DNA of 29,330 bases from Hungatella sp. UBA5385. GTDB taxonomy: Bacteria; Bacillota; Clostridia; Lachnospirales; Lachnospiraceae. The notes under the pieces were generated by a model. The model had not been told where the DNA came from. It ran no database searches and worked only from the letters and a program-made list of their open reading frames with translations. Of the stretch, positions 21,545-29,330 are shown piece by piece (positions within the stretch are counted from its first letter, which is position 1; each line of letters opens with the position of its first letter). The translations under genes and the position numbers were made by a program. Location of the stretch: NCBI GenBank assembly GCA_002409995.1, contig DHOR01000033.1, positions 53,185-82,514 of the forward strand, in the 5' to 3' direction.

Positions 21545-23014
21545 ATGATAGCCTTTGGAGAACTGTTAAAATCATACATTACAGAAAGCGGTTATACAGT
21601 TTACCGTTTATCAAAACAAACTGGAATTGAACGAACCGGAATACATAGGGCATTGTCCGGACAGAGAATCCTGTCAGAAGATGCTGTTTATAAGCTGATG
21701 GATTTTTTACAGTTGGAAAGCTTAGAGCGGGACAAGCTGATGGAGGCCTATGAGATTGAACGCATGGGAGCTCAGACCTATTATCAGAGAAAGATTATAA
21801 GGAGTATCATTGAGGCTTTAACTCTTGCCTGTGAAACACCTGCTTTAGAGATAAACACTCCTAAAAGAATTGAGGTGCCGGAGAATCTTTTTACCAATCA
21901 TACGTTTCTTCATGGAAAATACCAGATAATCAGCCAGCTGGGGCTTTTGATTGAACATGAGCTTTATCAGGTGGACAGTCCTTATATTGGGCTTTTTATA
22001 GGTCATGATCAGGGCTTTTTAAACCGTATTATCCCAACCTATCATCCCACTAAAAAAAGCGGGAGCCTGTCTTCTTTGCCAGTTATTGAACAATTAATAC
22101 CATTTTCCAGACAAATGGTTCCCGATGATACAGACATTTTAAATTTAGAACTTCTCCGTACCATTCTGCCCTTCAGCCTTACAGTAGGAGCCAAATATCA
22201 TATCTACTATTACTATACCAGCTGTTCTTATGAATTTTTTGACAATCTGATTTTCCCGTACTATATCATACTGAAGGACTGTGTGGTTCTTCTTTCCGCC
22301 GATCTTCAGCATGCGTTTTTATGCAGGTCAGAAGAATATATTGATTTTTATAAAAAACAGTTTTCAGAAATCTTAAAGCAGTCCAAACGACTGGTAAAAG
22401 AATTCACTGAGACCATCAATATCATCGAACATTTTACAGGATTTCCTCCATTGGCAGATCGTCAGTATTTTATAGAATATGGACCATGCATACTTTCCTC
22501 AGCCGATAGCTCTATTCTTGACCATATGCTCCCTGCAGATGTTCCAGACAGGGACTTTGTTCTTAAATATATGGAAAAAGATGTGACTCACCTTCAGTCT
22601 GTGGATCAGCCCTATTTTATTTTTACACAGGAAGGTCTGGAGCTTTTCATGGAAACAGGTGTCATCACAGATTTCCCTGAAGGTTTTACTCTCCCTCTGT
22701 CCCCGGAGGACCGGATGAAGATATTAAAACGTCTTTATCAGTCCTGTGTGGAGGAAACTCAGGTAATCGAGATTATGAACCCCGAAGGTATCGCATTTCC
22801 TGGAAATTTGTCCATCAGAGCCAGTGACTGCTACGGAGTTGGATTTTTCCTGTATCATGATAAGAAATCCAGCCACTACCTGTATCTGACAGAACATACT
22901 TTAACAGAAGCATTTACAGACTTTATCTCCAGCATTGCAGATTCATCCCTTGTGTATCCAAAGAAAACCACTTTAGAAATTCTGGAGAATACAATTAAAA
23001 AATATTCTCAGTAA
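21545..23014 (+). CDS. HTH regulator with large unrecognised C-terminal region
   Basis: A 489-residue cytosolic protein. Residues about 3-65 form an XRE-like helix-turn-helix (TVYRLSKQTGIERTGIHRALSGQR). The remaining 420 residues match no family I recognise: alternating helical and hydrophobic stretches with many Tyr and Phe (YHIYYYYTSCSYEFF), no signal peptide and no obvious membrane segment. The start at 21545 is chosen for GGGGGAGG about 8 bp upstream; a TTG-initiated frame from 21506 is not supported. It has a perfect promoter of its own and is divergent from the secreted wall-binding protein gene, the most likely target. Long single-HTH proteins of this kind resemble peptide- or metabolite-sensing regulators in layout only. 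Confidence 0.7.
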   Translation: MIAFGELLKSYITESGYTVYRLSKQTGIERTGIHRALSGQRILSEDAVYKLMDFLQLESLERDKLMEAYEIERMGAQTYYQRKIIRSIIEALTLACETPALEINTPKRIEVPENLFTNHTFLHGKYQIISQLGLLIEHELYQVDSPYIGLFIGHDQGFLNRIIPTYHPTKKSGSLSSLPVIEQLIPFSRQMVPDDTDILNLELLRTILPFSLTVGAKYHIYYYYTSCSYEFFDNLIFPYYIILKDCVVLLSADLQHAFLCRSEEYIDFYKKQFSEILKQSKRLVKEFTETINIIEHFTGFPPLADRQYFIEYGPCILSSADSSILDHMLPADVPDRDFVLKYMEKDVTHLQSVDQPYFIFTQEGLELFMETGVITDFPEGFTLPLSPEDRMKILKRLYQSCVEETQVIEIMNPEGIAFPGNLSIRASDCYGVGFFLYHDKKSSHYLYLTEHTLTEAFTDFISSIADSSLVYPKKTTLEILENTIKKYSQ

Positions 23015-23018
23015 ACCT

Positions 23019-23073
23019 AAAAATGCCTGAAAAATGACGGACTATATAGCTCCGCATTTTTCAGGCATTTATT
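23019..23073. terminator. Bidirectional intrinsic terminator between the HTH regulator and xdhC
   Basis: AAATGCCTGAAAAATG (23021-23036) pairs perfectly over 16 bp with 23055-23070; an inner CGGA/TCCG stem shortens the loop, which holds CTATATAG. Runs of T lie on the minus-strand exit (TTTTTAGG) and, less cleanly, on the plus side (ATTTATTTT), so both converging transcripts can end here. Confidence 0.85.
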
Positions 23074-23080
23074 TTAAGAA

Positions 23081-23572
23081 TTAATCAGCTTTCCCTACCA
23101 CCTTATAAGTCTCTTCCACAATCCGTTCCATTGCATTTAAAATATTTTCATATCCAGTACAACGGCACAAATGCCCGGAGATCATCTTTCTAAGTTCTTC
23201 CCTGTTATACCGTTTCCCTGTTCCAACAATCTCCACAGCCGTCATAATAAGCCCTGGAGTGCAGAATCCACACTGAACAGCAGCTTCCTCTATGAAAGCC
23301 TTTTGAATAGGACTTAACTCGCCATTAGGGCCTTTTAACCCCTCTACAGTCATAATACTGCGGCCCTCTGCCCACATGGTAAGATAGATACAGCTGTCAA
23401 TGGCTTCCCCATCTACCAAAACAGTACAGGCTCCGCACTCTCCCACTTCACAGCCCTTCTTGACACTGGTAAGTCCCAGACGGTCTCTCAGTGTTTCCAG
23501 TAAGGATTCCCTGTCATCTACTGCCAGCTCTACCGGTTTCTCATTAACTGTCATGTGAATGATCTTAAGCAT
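23081..23572 (-). CDS. xdhC: Xanthine dehydrogenase-type iron-sulfur subunit
   Basis: A 163-residue two-domain ferredoxin. The plant-type [2Fe-2S] site uses Cys41, Cys46, Cys49 and Cys61 (GCEVGECGACTVL); the second site uses Cys101, Cys104, Cys136 and Cys138 (CGFCTPG, CRCTGY). It passes electrons between the molybdenum site of XdhA and the FAD of XdhB. The naming follows E. coli, where the small Fe-S subunit is XdhC. The start at 23572 has AGGAGG about 8 bp upstream, and its ATG overlaps the xdhB stop by 8 bp, implying translational coupling. The six extra upstream codons in the frame are part of xdhB. Confidence 0.93.
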   Translation of the reverse strand: MLKIIHMTVNEKPVELAVDDRESLLETLRDRLGLTSVKKGCEVGECGACTVLVDGEAIDSCIYLTMWAEGRSIMTVEGLKGPNGELSPIQKAFIEEAAVQCGFCTPGLIMTAVEIVGTGKRYNREELRKMISGHLCRCTGYENILNAMERIVEETYKVVGKAD

Positions 23573-24461
23573 TGCACTCACCTCCTGCATTGATAATGGC
23601 CTGTTTCAGGGCACGTTTTCCAAGCTCCTCCACTAACTGCAGACGGAACTCTTTGGAAGCTCTCCAGCTGGTTCTTGGGTTTACCTCTTCCAGAACTCCC
23701 TTTCCTACTGTTTCAAATAAATCATCTCCTATCTCCATTCCCTTTACCTGTTTTTCAATCTCAAAACAACGGATAGGAGTAGGTGCAGCAACGCCGTAAG
23801 CGATGTGCATATCATCAATATGTTTCTTATCTTCTGTCAGCTTTACAGTAACTGCGCAGCCAAGTGTGGCAATCTCCATAGCATTTCTCTTGCCATATTT
23901 GATATAATGACCACCAAATCCCTCATAGGATTCTTTTTTAATCTTAATCTGGGTTAACACTTCCTCATGGTTTCTCACTGTGCGTCCAGGACCTGTATAC
24001 CAATCTCTGATGGGAACCTCTCTGATCCCCTCCGGTCCTTCCAAAACCATAATTGCATCATAGCAGCAGAAGGAGGTGGCGCTGTCAGCACTTGTTACAC
24101 CATTGCACACATTGCCGCCTACAGTTCCGATATTACGAAGCTGAGGTCCTCCCGCCTGATCCACTGCATCTCCAAGCATAGGAATATGCTTCTGAACAAT
24201 CTCATTATTAGTCACATGGGAAAATGTAGTTGCAGGCCCAATAACAATGGTTCCATCAGAAAGCATCTCCACTCCCGCCAATTCCTTAATTCCATGAATG
24301 CTGACCAGAGAACAGCCAGCCATCTTGCCTTCTCTGATCTTAATCAGAACATCGCTTCCTCCGGCAATGATCTCTGCCGCCGGATCAGCTAAAAGGGCAC
24401 GTATGGCATCCTTTACATCTGTCGCCTGGTAAAATTTTTCAATATCATACACTATATCCAC
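23565..24461 (-). CDS. xdhB: Xanthine dehydrogenase-type FAD-binding subunit
   Basis: A 298-residue FAD protein of the CO-dehydrogenase medium-subunit type. The FAD loops IIAGGSDVLI (near 31-40) and RNIGTVGGNVCNG (near 109-121) are present, followed by TSADSAT and the C-terminal SWRASKEFRL typical of XdhB. It hands electrons from the Fe-S subunit to NAD or another carrier. The start is not ATG: GTG at 24461 has GAAGGGA close by, and a second GTG at 24452 (giving a protein beginning MYDIEKFY) fits the usual XdhB start better, so the true protein may be three residues shorter. It starts 8 bp after the xdhA stop. Confidence 0.93.
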   Translation of the reverse strand: MDIVYDIEKFYQATDVKDAIRALLADPAAEIIAGGSDVLIKIREGKMAGCSLVSIHGIKELAGVEMLSDGTIVIGPATTFSHVTNNEIVQKHIPMLGDAVDQAGGPQLRNIGTVGGNVCNGVTSADSATSFCCYDAIMVLEGPEGIREVPIRDWYTGPGRTVRNHEEVLTQIKIKKESYEGFGGHYIKYGKRNAMEIATLGCAVTVKLTEDKKHIDDMHIAYGVAAPTPIRCFEIEKQVKGMEIGDDLFETVGKGVLEEVNPRTSWRASKEFRLQLVEELGKRALKQAIINAGGECNA

Positions 24462-24469
24462 CGTCCCTT

Positions 24470-26758
24470 CTATATTAATTCTGCTGCCTTAAAATGCGCC
24501 ACCATTTTCTGTGGGTCCATAGGCAGGGAGTCAACTGCTACGCCGGTTGCATGAAGCACTGCATTCCGCACTGCTGGAGCTACAGGGATTGCAGGAGGCT
24601 CACCAAGGGCTTTGTTGCCAAATGGTCCTGTAGGATCGTCAAGCTCCACAAACTGAACATGAAGATCTGGTGTATCCATAGAAGTAGGAAGCTTGTAATC
24701 CAGCAGATTGTCATTTAAAGCTCTTCCGCTCTTATCAAATAGCAGCTCCTCACTTAAAGCATATCCAAGTCCCATACTCATGCCGCCATGAACCTGAGCT
24801 TCCGCAAGCTTGGGATTAATCAGTATGCCGCTGTCATGAACATTGACAATATTCTTCACTTCGATCTTTCCAAGAGGCATATCCACCTCTACTTCTGCAA
24901 AACAGACCCCTGTTGCAAATGTATTCTCTTTACAATGGCTGGTTGCCTCTGAAGTAATATGAACAGAACGGTCCAGACTGTAGAAGGCTGTTAAGGACAA
25001 TTCCGCCATATCCAGAAGCTTCTCTCCTGTAGAGGAATCTACTATTACATTGTTAACAAGATTCAGAGTGTCCGCATTCCTCTCCAGCATATAAGCTGCA
25101 TAATCTAATATCCTTTCTTTAAACTCTATACCGCATTTCTTAATAGCTTTACCGCTGACATAAGTCTGACGGGAAGCGTATGCACCTGTATCAAAAGGTG
25201 CTAAATCAGTATCCTGAGTGGATATGACATTGATCTTATCCTCTGTAATTCCAACAGTTTCTGCTGCCATCTGCGTAAATACAGTATCAGCTCCCTGACC
25301 TATCTCAGTAGCGCCCATCTGAAGCTGCATGGTTCCATCCTGATTGAGCACCATACGGCAGGAAGCAGTTTCCAGAGAAATAGGATAAACACCTGTCTTA
25401 TAAGAGAAAATAGCCATTCCAATTCCCTTACGTACAGGACCGGTCTGATCAGCATACTCTTTTCTCTTCTCATCCCAATGTATAAACTCTCTCCCCTTTT
25501 TAATACATTCCTTCAAACCATATGTATTACATACAACGTGTGTATGCGGATCCACATATCCCTCCGGCATACAGTTTTTCAAACGGAACTCCAGAGGATC
25601 CATGTGAATAGCCGCCGCCAGATCATCCGCCATACACTCTGCTGCATATGCTGCCTGAGGGATACCATATCCTCTCATAGCACCGCCTGTTGACATATTG
25701 GTATAAACAGTATAAGCATCTGATTCCAGTGTCTTTTCATCATGATAAATCTGCTTAAACTCATTGACAGCATTGGCTACAATGGCATGACCATGAGAAG
25801 CATAACCGCCCTGATTGGAGTACGCCTCCATCTTCCTGGCAACTAAGGTTCCGTCCTTTCTCACCGCTGCCTTTATTTGAAAATTTATTGGATGGCGGAC
25901 TCTTGTACATGCAAAAGTCTCTTCTCTTGAAATCTCTAAAAGGACACCTCTCCCCCCTACCTGAGTGGTTAAAAATGCATTGAGCGGCTCATAGAGCACC
26001 TCCTGCTTATTACCGAAGCCTCCACCGATATAGGGTTTAATCACACGAATTCTGCCAAATGGAATCCCCAGTGCCTGACTGATTACTCTTCGCACAATAT
26101 GGGGAATCTGGGTAGATGTAGTAACAATAATACGATCCTTTTCCATATAAGCAAAGGAAATAGGAGTTTCAATGTGGCAATGTTGAACACACTGGGTTTT
26201 ATAAAGGCGGTCTATTTCTACCACATCTTCACCCTTTATTGCTTCTGCGTAGGGTCCATCTCCTACAATAAAGCTGGAATGTGCCAGCACGTTGTCCGGT
26301 TTTTCCTCATGAAGTGTGGTAGCGCCCTCAGCCATAGCCGCTTCTACTGTGATCATCGGCTCATACTCTTCGTACTCCACCTTAATCAGACGTGCTGCAC
26401 GGTTAGCAGCAACTTCATCCTCAGCAACAACTGCTGCAATATCATCTCCATAAACACGAACTCTTGTATTTAATAACTTTCTGTCTGAAACATCCTGGTG
26501 TGCTGTTTCCACAGACCAGGGATGCCCCGGTGTGGGAAACTCTATGTCCGGAACATCAAAACACGTAACAATCTTAACAACTCCCGGAACCTTCAGTGCC
26601 TCCTCCAGATCAAAACCCTTAACGACTCCATTAGCAATGGTACTTCTTACGACCTTTGCAACCAGAAGCCCTTTTGGTTCCAGATCAGCTGTATATTTGG
26701 CACCGCCGGTTACCTTTTCATACGCGTCTACTCGGGTTATGCTTTTACCAACACCCAT
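24470..26758 (-). CDS. xdhA: Xanthine dehydrogenase-type molybdenum-binding subunit
   Basis: A 762-residue molybdopterin subunit close in length to E. coli XdhA (about 750). Recognisable parts are the N-terminal VTGGAKYTADL, GGGFGNKQE near 260, the substrate-binding GGAMRGYG near 360, QMGATEIGQG in the second half, and GEPPAIPVAPAVRNAV close to the C-terminus, whose Glu (about residue 719) is the catalytic base. It hydroxylates purines (hypoxanthine, xanthine) or works in reverse on urate. No in-frame UGA is present, so any selenium is a labile ligand and not selenocysteine. The start at 26758 has AGGAGG; 17 extra codons from 26809 lack support and would overlap the leader. Regulation probably acts through the long structured leader. 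Confidence 0.94.
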   Translation of the reverse strand: MGVGKSITRVDAYEKVTGGAKYTADLEPKGLLVAKVVRSTIANGVVKGFDLEEALKVPGVVKIVTCFDVPDIEFPTPGHPWSVETAHQDVSDRKLLNTRVRVYGDDIAAVVAEDEVAANRAARLIKVEYEEYEPMITVEAAMAEGATTLHEEKPDNVLAHSSFIVGDGPYAEAIKGEDVVEIDRLYKTQCVQHCHIETPISFAYMEKDRIIVTTSTQIPHIVRRVISQALGIPFGRIRVIKPYIGGGFGNKQEVLYEPLNAFLTTQVGGRGVLLEISREETFACTRVRHPINFQIKAAVRKDGTLVARKMEAYSNQGGYASHGHAIVANAVNEFKQIYHDEKTLESDAYTVYTNMSTGGAMRGYGIPQAAYAAECMADDLAAAIHMDPLEFRLKNCMPEGYVDPHTHVVCNTYGLKECIKKGREFIHWDEKRKEYADQTGPVRKGIGMAIFSYKTGVYPISLETASCRMVLNQDGTMQLQMGATEIGQGADTVFTQMAAETVGITEDKINVISTQDTDLAPFDTGAYASRQTYVSGKAIKKCGIEFKERILDYAAYMLERNADTLNLVNNVIVDSSTGEKLLDMAELSLTAFYSLDRSVHITSEATSHCKENTFATGVCFAEVEVDMPLGKIEVKNIVNVHDSGILINPKLAEAQVHGGMSMGLGYALSEELLFDKSGRALNDNLLDYKLPTSMDTPDLHVQFVELDDPTGPFGNKALGEPPAIPVAPAVRNAVLHATGVAVDSLPMDPQKMVAHFKAAELI

Positions 26759-26948
26759 GGTATCTACCTCCTGATTCTTGATTTTAAACAGTGATTCAGG
26801 TTTTATCACCGATTTTAAATTTATAAGAGGCCGGCGGGGACGAGACTATATCAAAGCTTTAAGCTCATCAACAGTGATGTCGCCGCCAGCCTCTTGACTA
26901 TGTCTTTTGACCGGTTATCCTGAATCTGTTTCAGTACACTTTTTAGTT
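26759..26948 (-). ncRNA. Structured xdhABC leader, riboswitch-like
   Basis: About 190 nt separate the predicted transcription start from the xdhA ATG. The core is a 17-bp stem with one mismatch and one G-U pair (AAGAGGCTGGCGGCGAC, 26895-26879, with GTCCCCGCCGGCCTCTT, 26841-26825) enclosing a small CATCA/TGATG hairpin. It is bracketed by an 8-bp pairing GATTCAGG (26926-26919) with CCTGAATC (26800-26793). The same CCTGAATC can instead pair, 7 of 8, with GAATCAGG (26777-26770), which includes part of the ribosome site. The two pairings exclude each other. This is the layout of a translational switch. A molybdenum-cofactor riboswitch is a natural guess from the target gene, but I could not confirm its consensus. 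Confidence 0.55.
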
Positions 26949-26954
26949 ATATAT

Positions 26955-26983
26955 ATTATACATTATATCAATATATATTTCAA
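26955..26983 (-). promoter_or_regulatory. Near-consensus promoter of xdhABC
   Basis: On the minus strand TTGAAA (26983-26978) and TATAAT (26960-26955) are 17 bp apart. The -35 lies inside the 3' end of the purine permease gene, whose stop codon is at 26963-26965. It gives xdhABC its own transcript with a leader of about 190 nt. Confidence 0.7.
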
Positions 26984-28369
26984 AACAAATAATATTGCCA
27001 GCACATACATTAAGGTGCTGATTTTCTTCTCTTTTGCCTTTCCTGTAAACAGGTTAATCACGACATAAGAGATAATTCCCATTGCAATTCCTTCAGAAAT
27101 GCTGTACATAAACGGCATAGCTATAATAGCAATATAACATGGAATTGTTTCTGTATAATCCACAAAGTCTATTTTAGTAATAGAAGTCAGCATTAAAAAT
27201 CCCACGACTACAAGTGCCGGCGCTGTAGCAAAAGATGGTATTGCTAAAAAGATTGGTGCCAGGAACAGGGACAGTCCAAATAAAATGGCTGATACCACTG
27301 CTGTCAAACCAGTTCTTCCGCCTTCTGCAACACCTGCTGCACTTTCAACAAATGTAGTTACTGTAGAGGTACCAAAGATTGCACCTACAGTTGTACCAAC
27401 AGCATCTGACAATAATGCGCCTTTGATATTTGGAAGTTTTCCTTCTTCGTCCAGCATATCTGCCTTGGAAGCAACACCAATCAGTGTTCCCAAAGTATCA
27501 AACAGATCCACAAACAGGAAGGCAAACATCACAACCAGGAAATCAAGGGACAGAACCCTGGAAAAGTCCACCTTCATAAAAGTAGGTGCCATGCTCTTAA
27601 TTCCAAAGCCTGAAGATAAATCAGGGAATACGCTGAACATGCCAAGCTCTGCATTAGGCTGATATAGCCCTATAGCTTCACAGATCATACCAAGCAGCCA
27701 GGTAGCTAAAATTCCCCATAGAATGTTGCCCTTTACATTTTTAACTACTAAAACTGCAGTGATTAATATACCAACTATGGCTAAAACCACTGTAATTCCA
27801 ACGGAATTAAAAGTACCATCAGCAATAGCTCCTTTAAAGGAGAAAACAGTTACCAGTGTTGCACTGTCCACAACAATTTTCGCATTCTGTAAACCAATAA
27901 ATGCAATAAACAATCCGATTCCCACTGATACTGCATGTTTTAAATTCATAGGAATTGCGTTAAAGATAGATTCCCGCACACTGGTCAGTGATAAGGCAAT
28001 AAACAAGATACCTTCCACAAAAACAGCTGCCAGAGCCATCTCCCAGGTATACCCCATGTTAAGAACTACTGTATAGGCAAAGTATGCATTGAGTCCCATG
28101 CCGGGAGCCAGAACGAAAGGATAATTTGCAAATGCAGCCATGAGCAGAGTTGCAATCAAAGCTGATAAAGCTGTTGCAGTAAACACGGCCCCACTGTCCA
28201 TACCGGCGGCGCTTAAGATACTTGGATTTACTGCAAGGATATAAGCCATTGTCATAAATGTGGTAACACCTGCAATAACCTCTGTCTTTACATCAGTACG
28301 ATTCTCCGATAAGTGAAATACTCTTTCAAGTAATCCTTCGTTTTTCTTTGTCTCAATACCTGACTTCAT
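26963..28369 (-). CDS. AzgA/PbuG-type adenine/guanine/hypoxanthine permease
   Basis: A 468-residue inner-membrane protein with about 12-14 membrane segments, of the AzgA branch of the NCS2 permeases. Marks are N-terminal RTDVKTEVIAGVTTF, MTMAYILAVNP, APGMGLNAYFAY, FVDLFDTLGTLIGV and GTSTVTTFVESAAG, all typical of PbuG, PbuO and YicO proteins. It should import guanine, hypoxanthine or adenine by proton symport. AAGGAGG lies about 8 bp before the ATG. It stands between guanine deaminase (upstream, 102 bp away) and xdhABC, suggesting import of guanine, then deamination to xanthine, then use by XdhABC. It is only distantly related to the second permease at 18468. Confidence 0.93.
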   Translation of the reverse strand: MKSGIETKKNEGLLERVFHLSENRTDVKTEVIAGVTTFMTMAYILAVNPSILSAAGMDSGAVFTATALSALIATLLMAAFANYPFVLAPGMGLNAYFAYTVVLNMGYTWEMALAAVFVEGILFIALSLTSVRESIFNAIPMNLKHAVSVGIGLFIAFIGLQNAKIVVDSATLVTVFSFKGAIADGTFNSVGITVVLAIVGILITAVLVVKNVKGNILWGILATWLLGMICEAIGLYQPNAELGMFSVFPDLSSGFGIKSMAPTFMKVDFSRVLSLDFLVVMFAFLFVDLFDTLGTLIGVASKADMLDEEGKLPNIKGALLSDAVGTTVGAIFGTSTVTTFVESAAGVAEGGRTGLTAVVSAILFGLSLFLAPIFLAIPSFATAPALVVVGFLMLTSITKIDFVDYTETIPCYIAIIAMPFMYSISEGIAMGIISYVVINLFTGKAKEKKISTLMYVLAILFVLKYILI

Positions 28370-28404
28370 ACCTGCTACCTCCTTGATTTTTAATTATTTG
28401 CTTA

Positions 28405-28430
28405 TAATAAGGACCACCCCAGGTCCACAA
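28405..28430 (-). promoter_or_regulatory. Weak inverted repeat and possible promoter before the purine permease
   Basis: In the gap between guanine deaminase and the permease, the minus strand shows TTGTGG, 18 bp, TATAAG with a 5-bp inverted repeat GGACC/GGTCC in the spacer (28411-28426). It could be an operator-controlled promoter or a weak terminator; neither reading is strong. No purine riboswitch consensus is seen here. Confidence 0.25.
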
Positions 28431-28471
28431 AACCAATTTTCTCACCTATGGTTTACTTCAATATTCAATTT

Positions 28472-29330
28472 TTAAAATATTTTATAACCAGCCACATACT
28501 TTCCTTCAATATGCCTGTCATCAGAAAGGTAGATAAACCTTTCCAGACGTTCTTTTAATGTTAAAGGCTGTGGGTGGCGAATCCGGCTGTCATTGAGGAT
28601 CAGAGCATCAAACTCATATCCTTCTAAAAAGCTTCCGACTTTTCCAAAGAAAGAGCCGCCTCCGAGAGTTCCCAGATAAAATGCTTCTTCTGCAGTCAGT
28701 GGTTTCAGGGAATCGTCCTGCAGTCTCCAGCGAAGCTTAGAGACTTGAATGGCATCTGCCATGGCTCTGAAGATGGAGGCACTGCTCCCTCCTGCCACAT
28801 CTGTTCCCAGACCCACTTTCATATTATTGTCCAGATAGGTTCTCACCGGTGCAATTCCTGAAGAAAGATTAGTATTGGACTGAGGGCAGTGAGCGATAAA
28901 TACGCCCTGCTTCTCCATAAGTTCAATCTCTTCTTCTGAAGATGATACACAATGAGCCATAATCGTTGGAACCTTGCCGCCAAATAAACCAAAGCTGTCA
29001 TAAGCATCACCATAAAACTTGGATTCCGGGCACAACTCCCGAACCCAGGCAATCTCTCCCTGATTCTCAGACAAATGTGATTGCACAGGAAGATCATAGT
29101 CCTCCTGAATGTTTTTTAACCTTCTCATCAGTTCATCCGTACAGGATGGAATAAATCTGGGTGACAGAATGGGCTTTACATTCCTGTATTTACCGGCTGT
29201 ATCCTTAAGCCATTTCACAGTATCCTCTGCAGATTTCTCTGCACTGGTTTCACAAAGATATTCAGGTGAATTCCTATCCATATTAACCTTACCGATCATA
29301 GTCTTTAATCCGGTCTCATCCATCAAATCC
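28472..29330 (-). CDS. guaD: Guanine deaminase (N-terminal part outside the window)
   Basis: The last 286 or so residues of an amidohydrolase of the guanine-deaminase type. The visible part has MIGKVNMDRNSP, a signature of guanine deaminases, then the zinc and catalytic residues in QSHLSEN, MAHCVSS and GTDVAGG. It converts guanine to xanthine and ammonia. The reading frame is open to the end of the window (codons for Asp-Leu precede the first ATG), so the N-terminal third, including the HxH metal motif, lies beyond 29330. Downstream on the same strand are the AzgA-type permease and xdhABC, which fits a guanine salvage or degradation route feeding xanthine to the purine pathway. Confidence 0.92.
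   Translation of the reverse strand, partial: DLMDETGLKTMIGKVNMDRNSPEYLCETSAEKSAEDTVKWLKDTAGKYRNVKPILSPRFIPSCTDELMRRLKNIQEDYDLPVQSHLSENQGEIAWVRELCPESKFYGDAYDSFGLFGGKVPTIMAHCVSSSEEEIELMEKQGVFIAHCPQSNTNLSSGIAPVRTYLDNNMKVGLGTDVAGGSSASIFRAMADAIQVSKLRWRLQDDSLKPLTAEEAFYLGTLGGGSFFGKVGSFLEGYEFDALILNDSRIRHPQPLTLKERLERFIYLSDDRHIEGKYVAGYKIF

Noticed and set aside
24470..26758. Selenocysteine in XdhA or other proteins of the cluster
   Set aside because: All frames are uninterrupted by in-frame UGA; any selenium would be a labile ligand.
28370..28471. Guanine/adenine riboswitch before the purine permease
   Set aside because: Only about 100 bp with a 5-bp inverted repeat; the conserved purine-aptamer core is not seen.
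1..29330. Insertion sequences, CRISPR arrays, phage or toxin-antitoxin genes
   Set aside because: No transposase, integrase, spaced direct repeats of CRISPR size or recognisable toxin genes were seen on either strand.

Overview
The window reads as one chromosomal stretch of a Gram-positive anaerobe of the class Clostridia, most likely a Lachnospiraceae-type gut bacterium. The reasons are strong AGGAGG ribosome sites before almost every gene, AT-rich spacers, consensus sigma-A promoters, a secreted protein with choline-binding-like wall repeats, and the gene repertoire. Genus and species cannot be set from the sequence alone. There are no rRNA or tRNA genes, CRISPR arrays, insertion-sequence transposases or phage genes.

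Region 1 (1-3800, all minus strand) is unrelated housekeeping or accessory DNA: a gluconate 5-dehydrogenase-like SDR with an array of operator-like sites upstream, a Cys/Asn-rich small protein behind a sigma-K-like promoter, a MerR/GyrI-like regulator with a 19-bp-spaced promoter, a VOC-fold protein and a YitT membrane protein. Region 2 (3913-12402, minus) is an apparent operon ssnA-ygfK-hydA-yqeC-yqeB-mocA closed by a strong terminator. Region 3 (12606-19882, plus) runs divergently: a YheO-like PAS/HTH regulator, diaminopropionate ammonia-lyase (dpaL/ygeX), ygeY, ygeW, arcC and an NCS2 xanthine/urate-type permease, again closed by a terminator. Region 4 (19954-23070) holds a secreted wall-binding-like protein and a divergent HTH regulator with an unrecognised large C-terminal part. 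Region 5 (23081-29330, minus) is guanine deaminase (cut by the window edge), an AzgA/PbuG-type purine permease and xdhA-xdhB-xdhC.

Regions 2, 3 and 5 together make up most of the anaerobic purine/uric-acid catabolic cluster known from E. coli (the ygeW-ygfK-ssnA-xdh region) and genetically linked in gut anaerobes to urate and purine breakdown. The inferred flow is: import of purines by two NCS2 permeases; guanine to xanthine by guanine deaminase; interconversion of oxopurines by the molybdenum hydroxylase XdhABC, probably matured with labile selenium by YqeB/YqeC/MocA; ring reduction and opening by YgfK, HydA, SsnA and YgeY; pyruvate plus ammonia from 2,3-diaminopropionate by DpaL; and ATP from carbamoyl phosphate through YgeW and ArcC. 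The exact order and several substrates remain inference.

The non-coding DNA is the less described part. The window contains three copies of a nested perfect palindrome (two complete, one cut by the edge), a roughly 190-nt xdhABC leader with mutually exclusive pairings reaching the ribosome site, a perfect hairpin that buries the ribosome site of the xanthine/urate-type permease, and a structured ygfK leader behind a near-consensus promoter. Together they suggest that this purine pathway has substantial RNA-level control.
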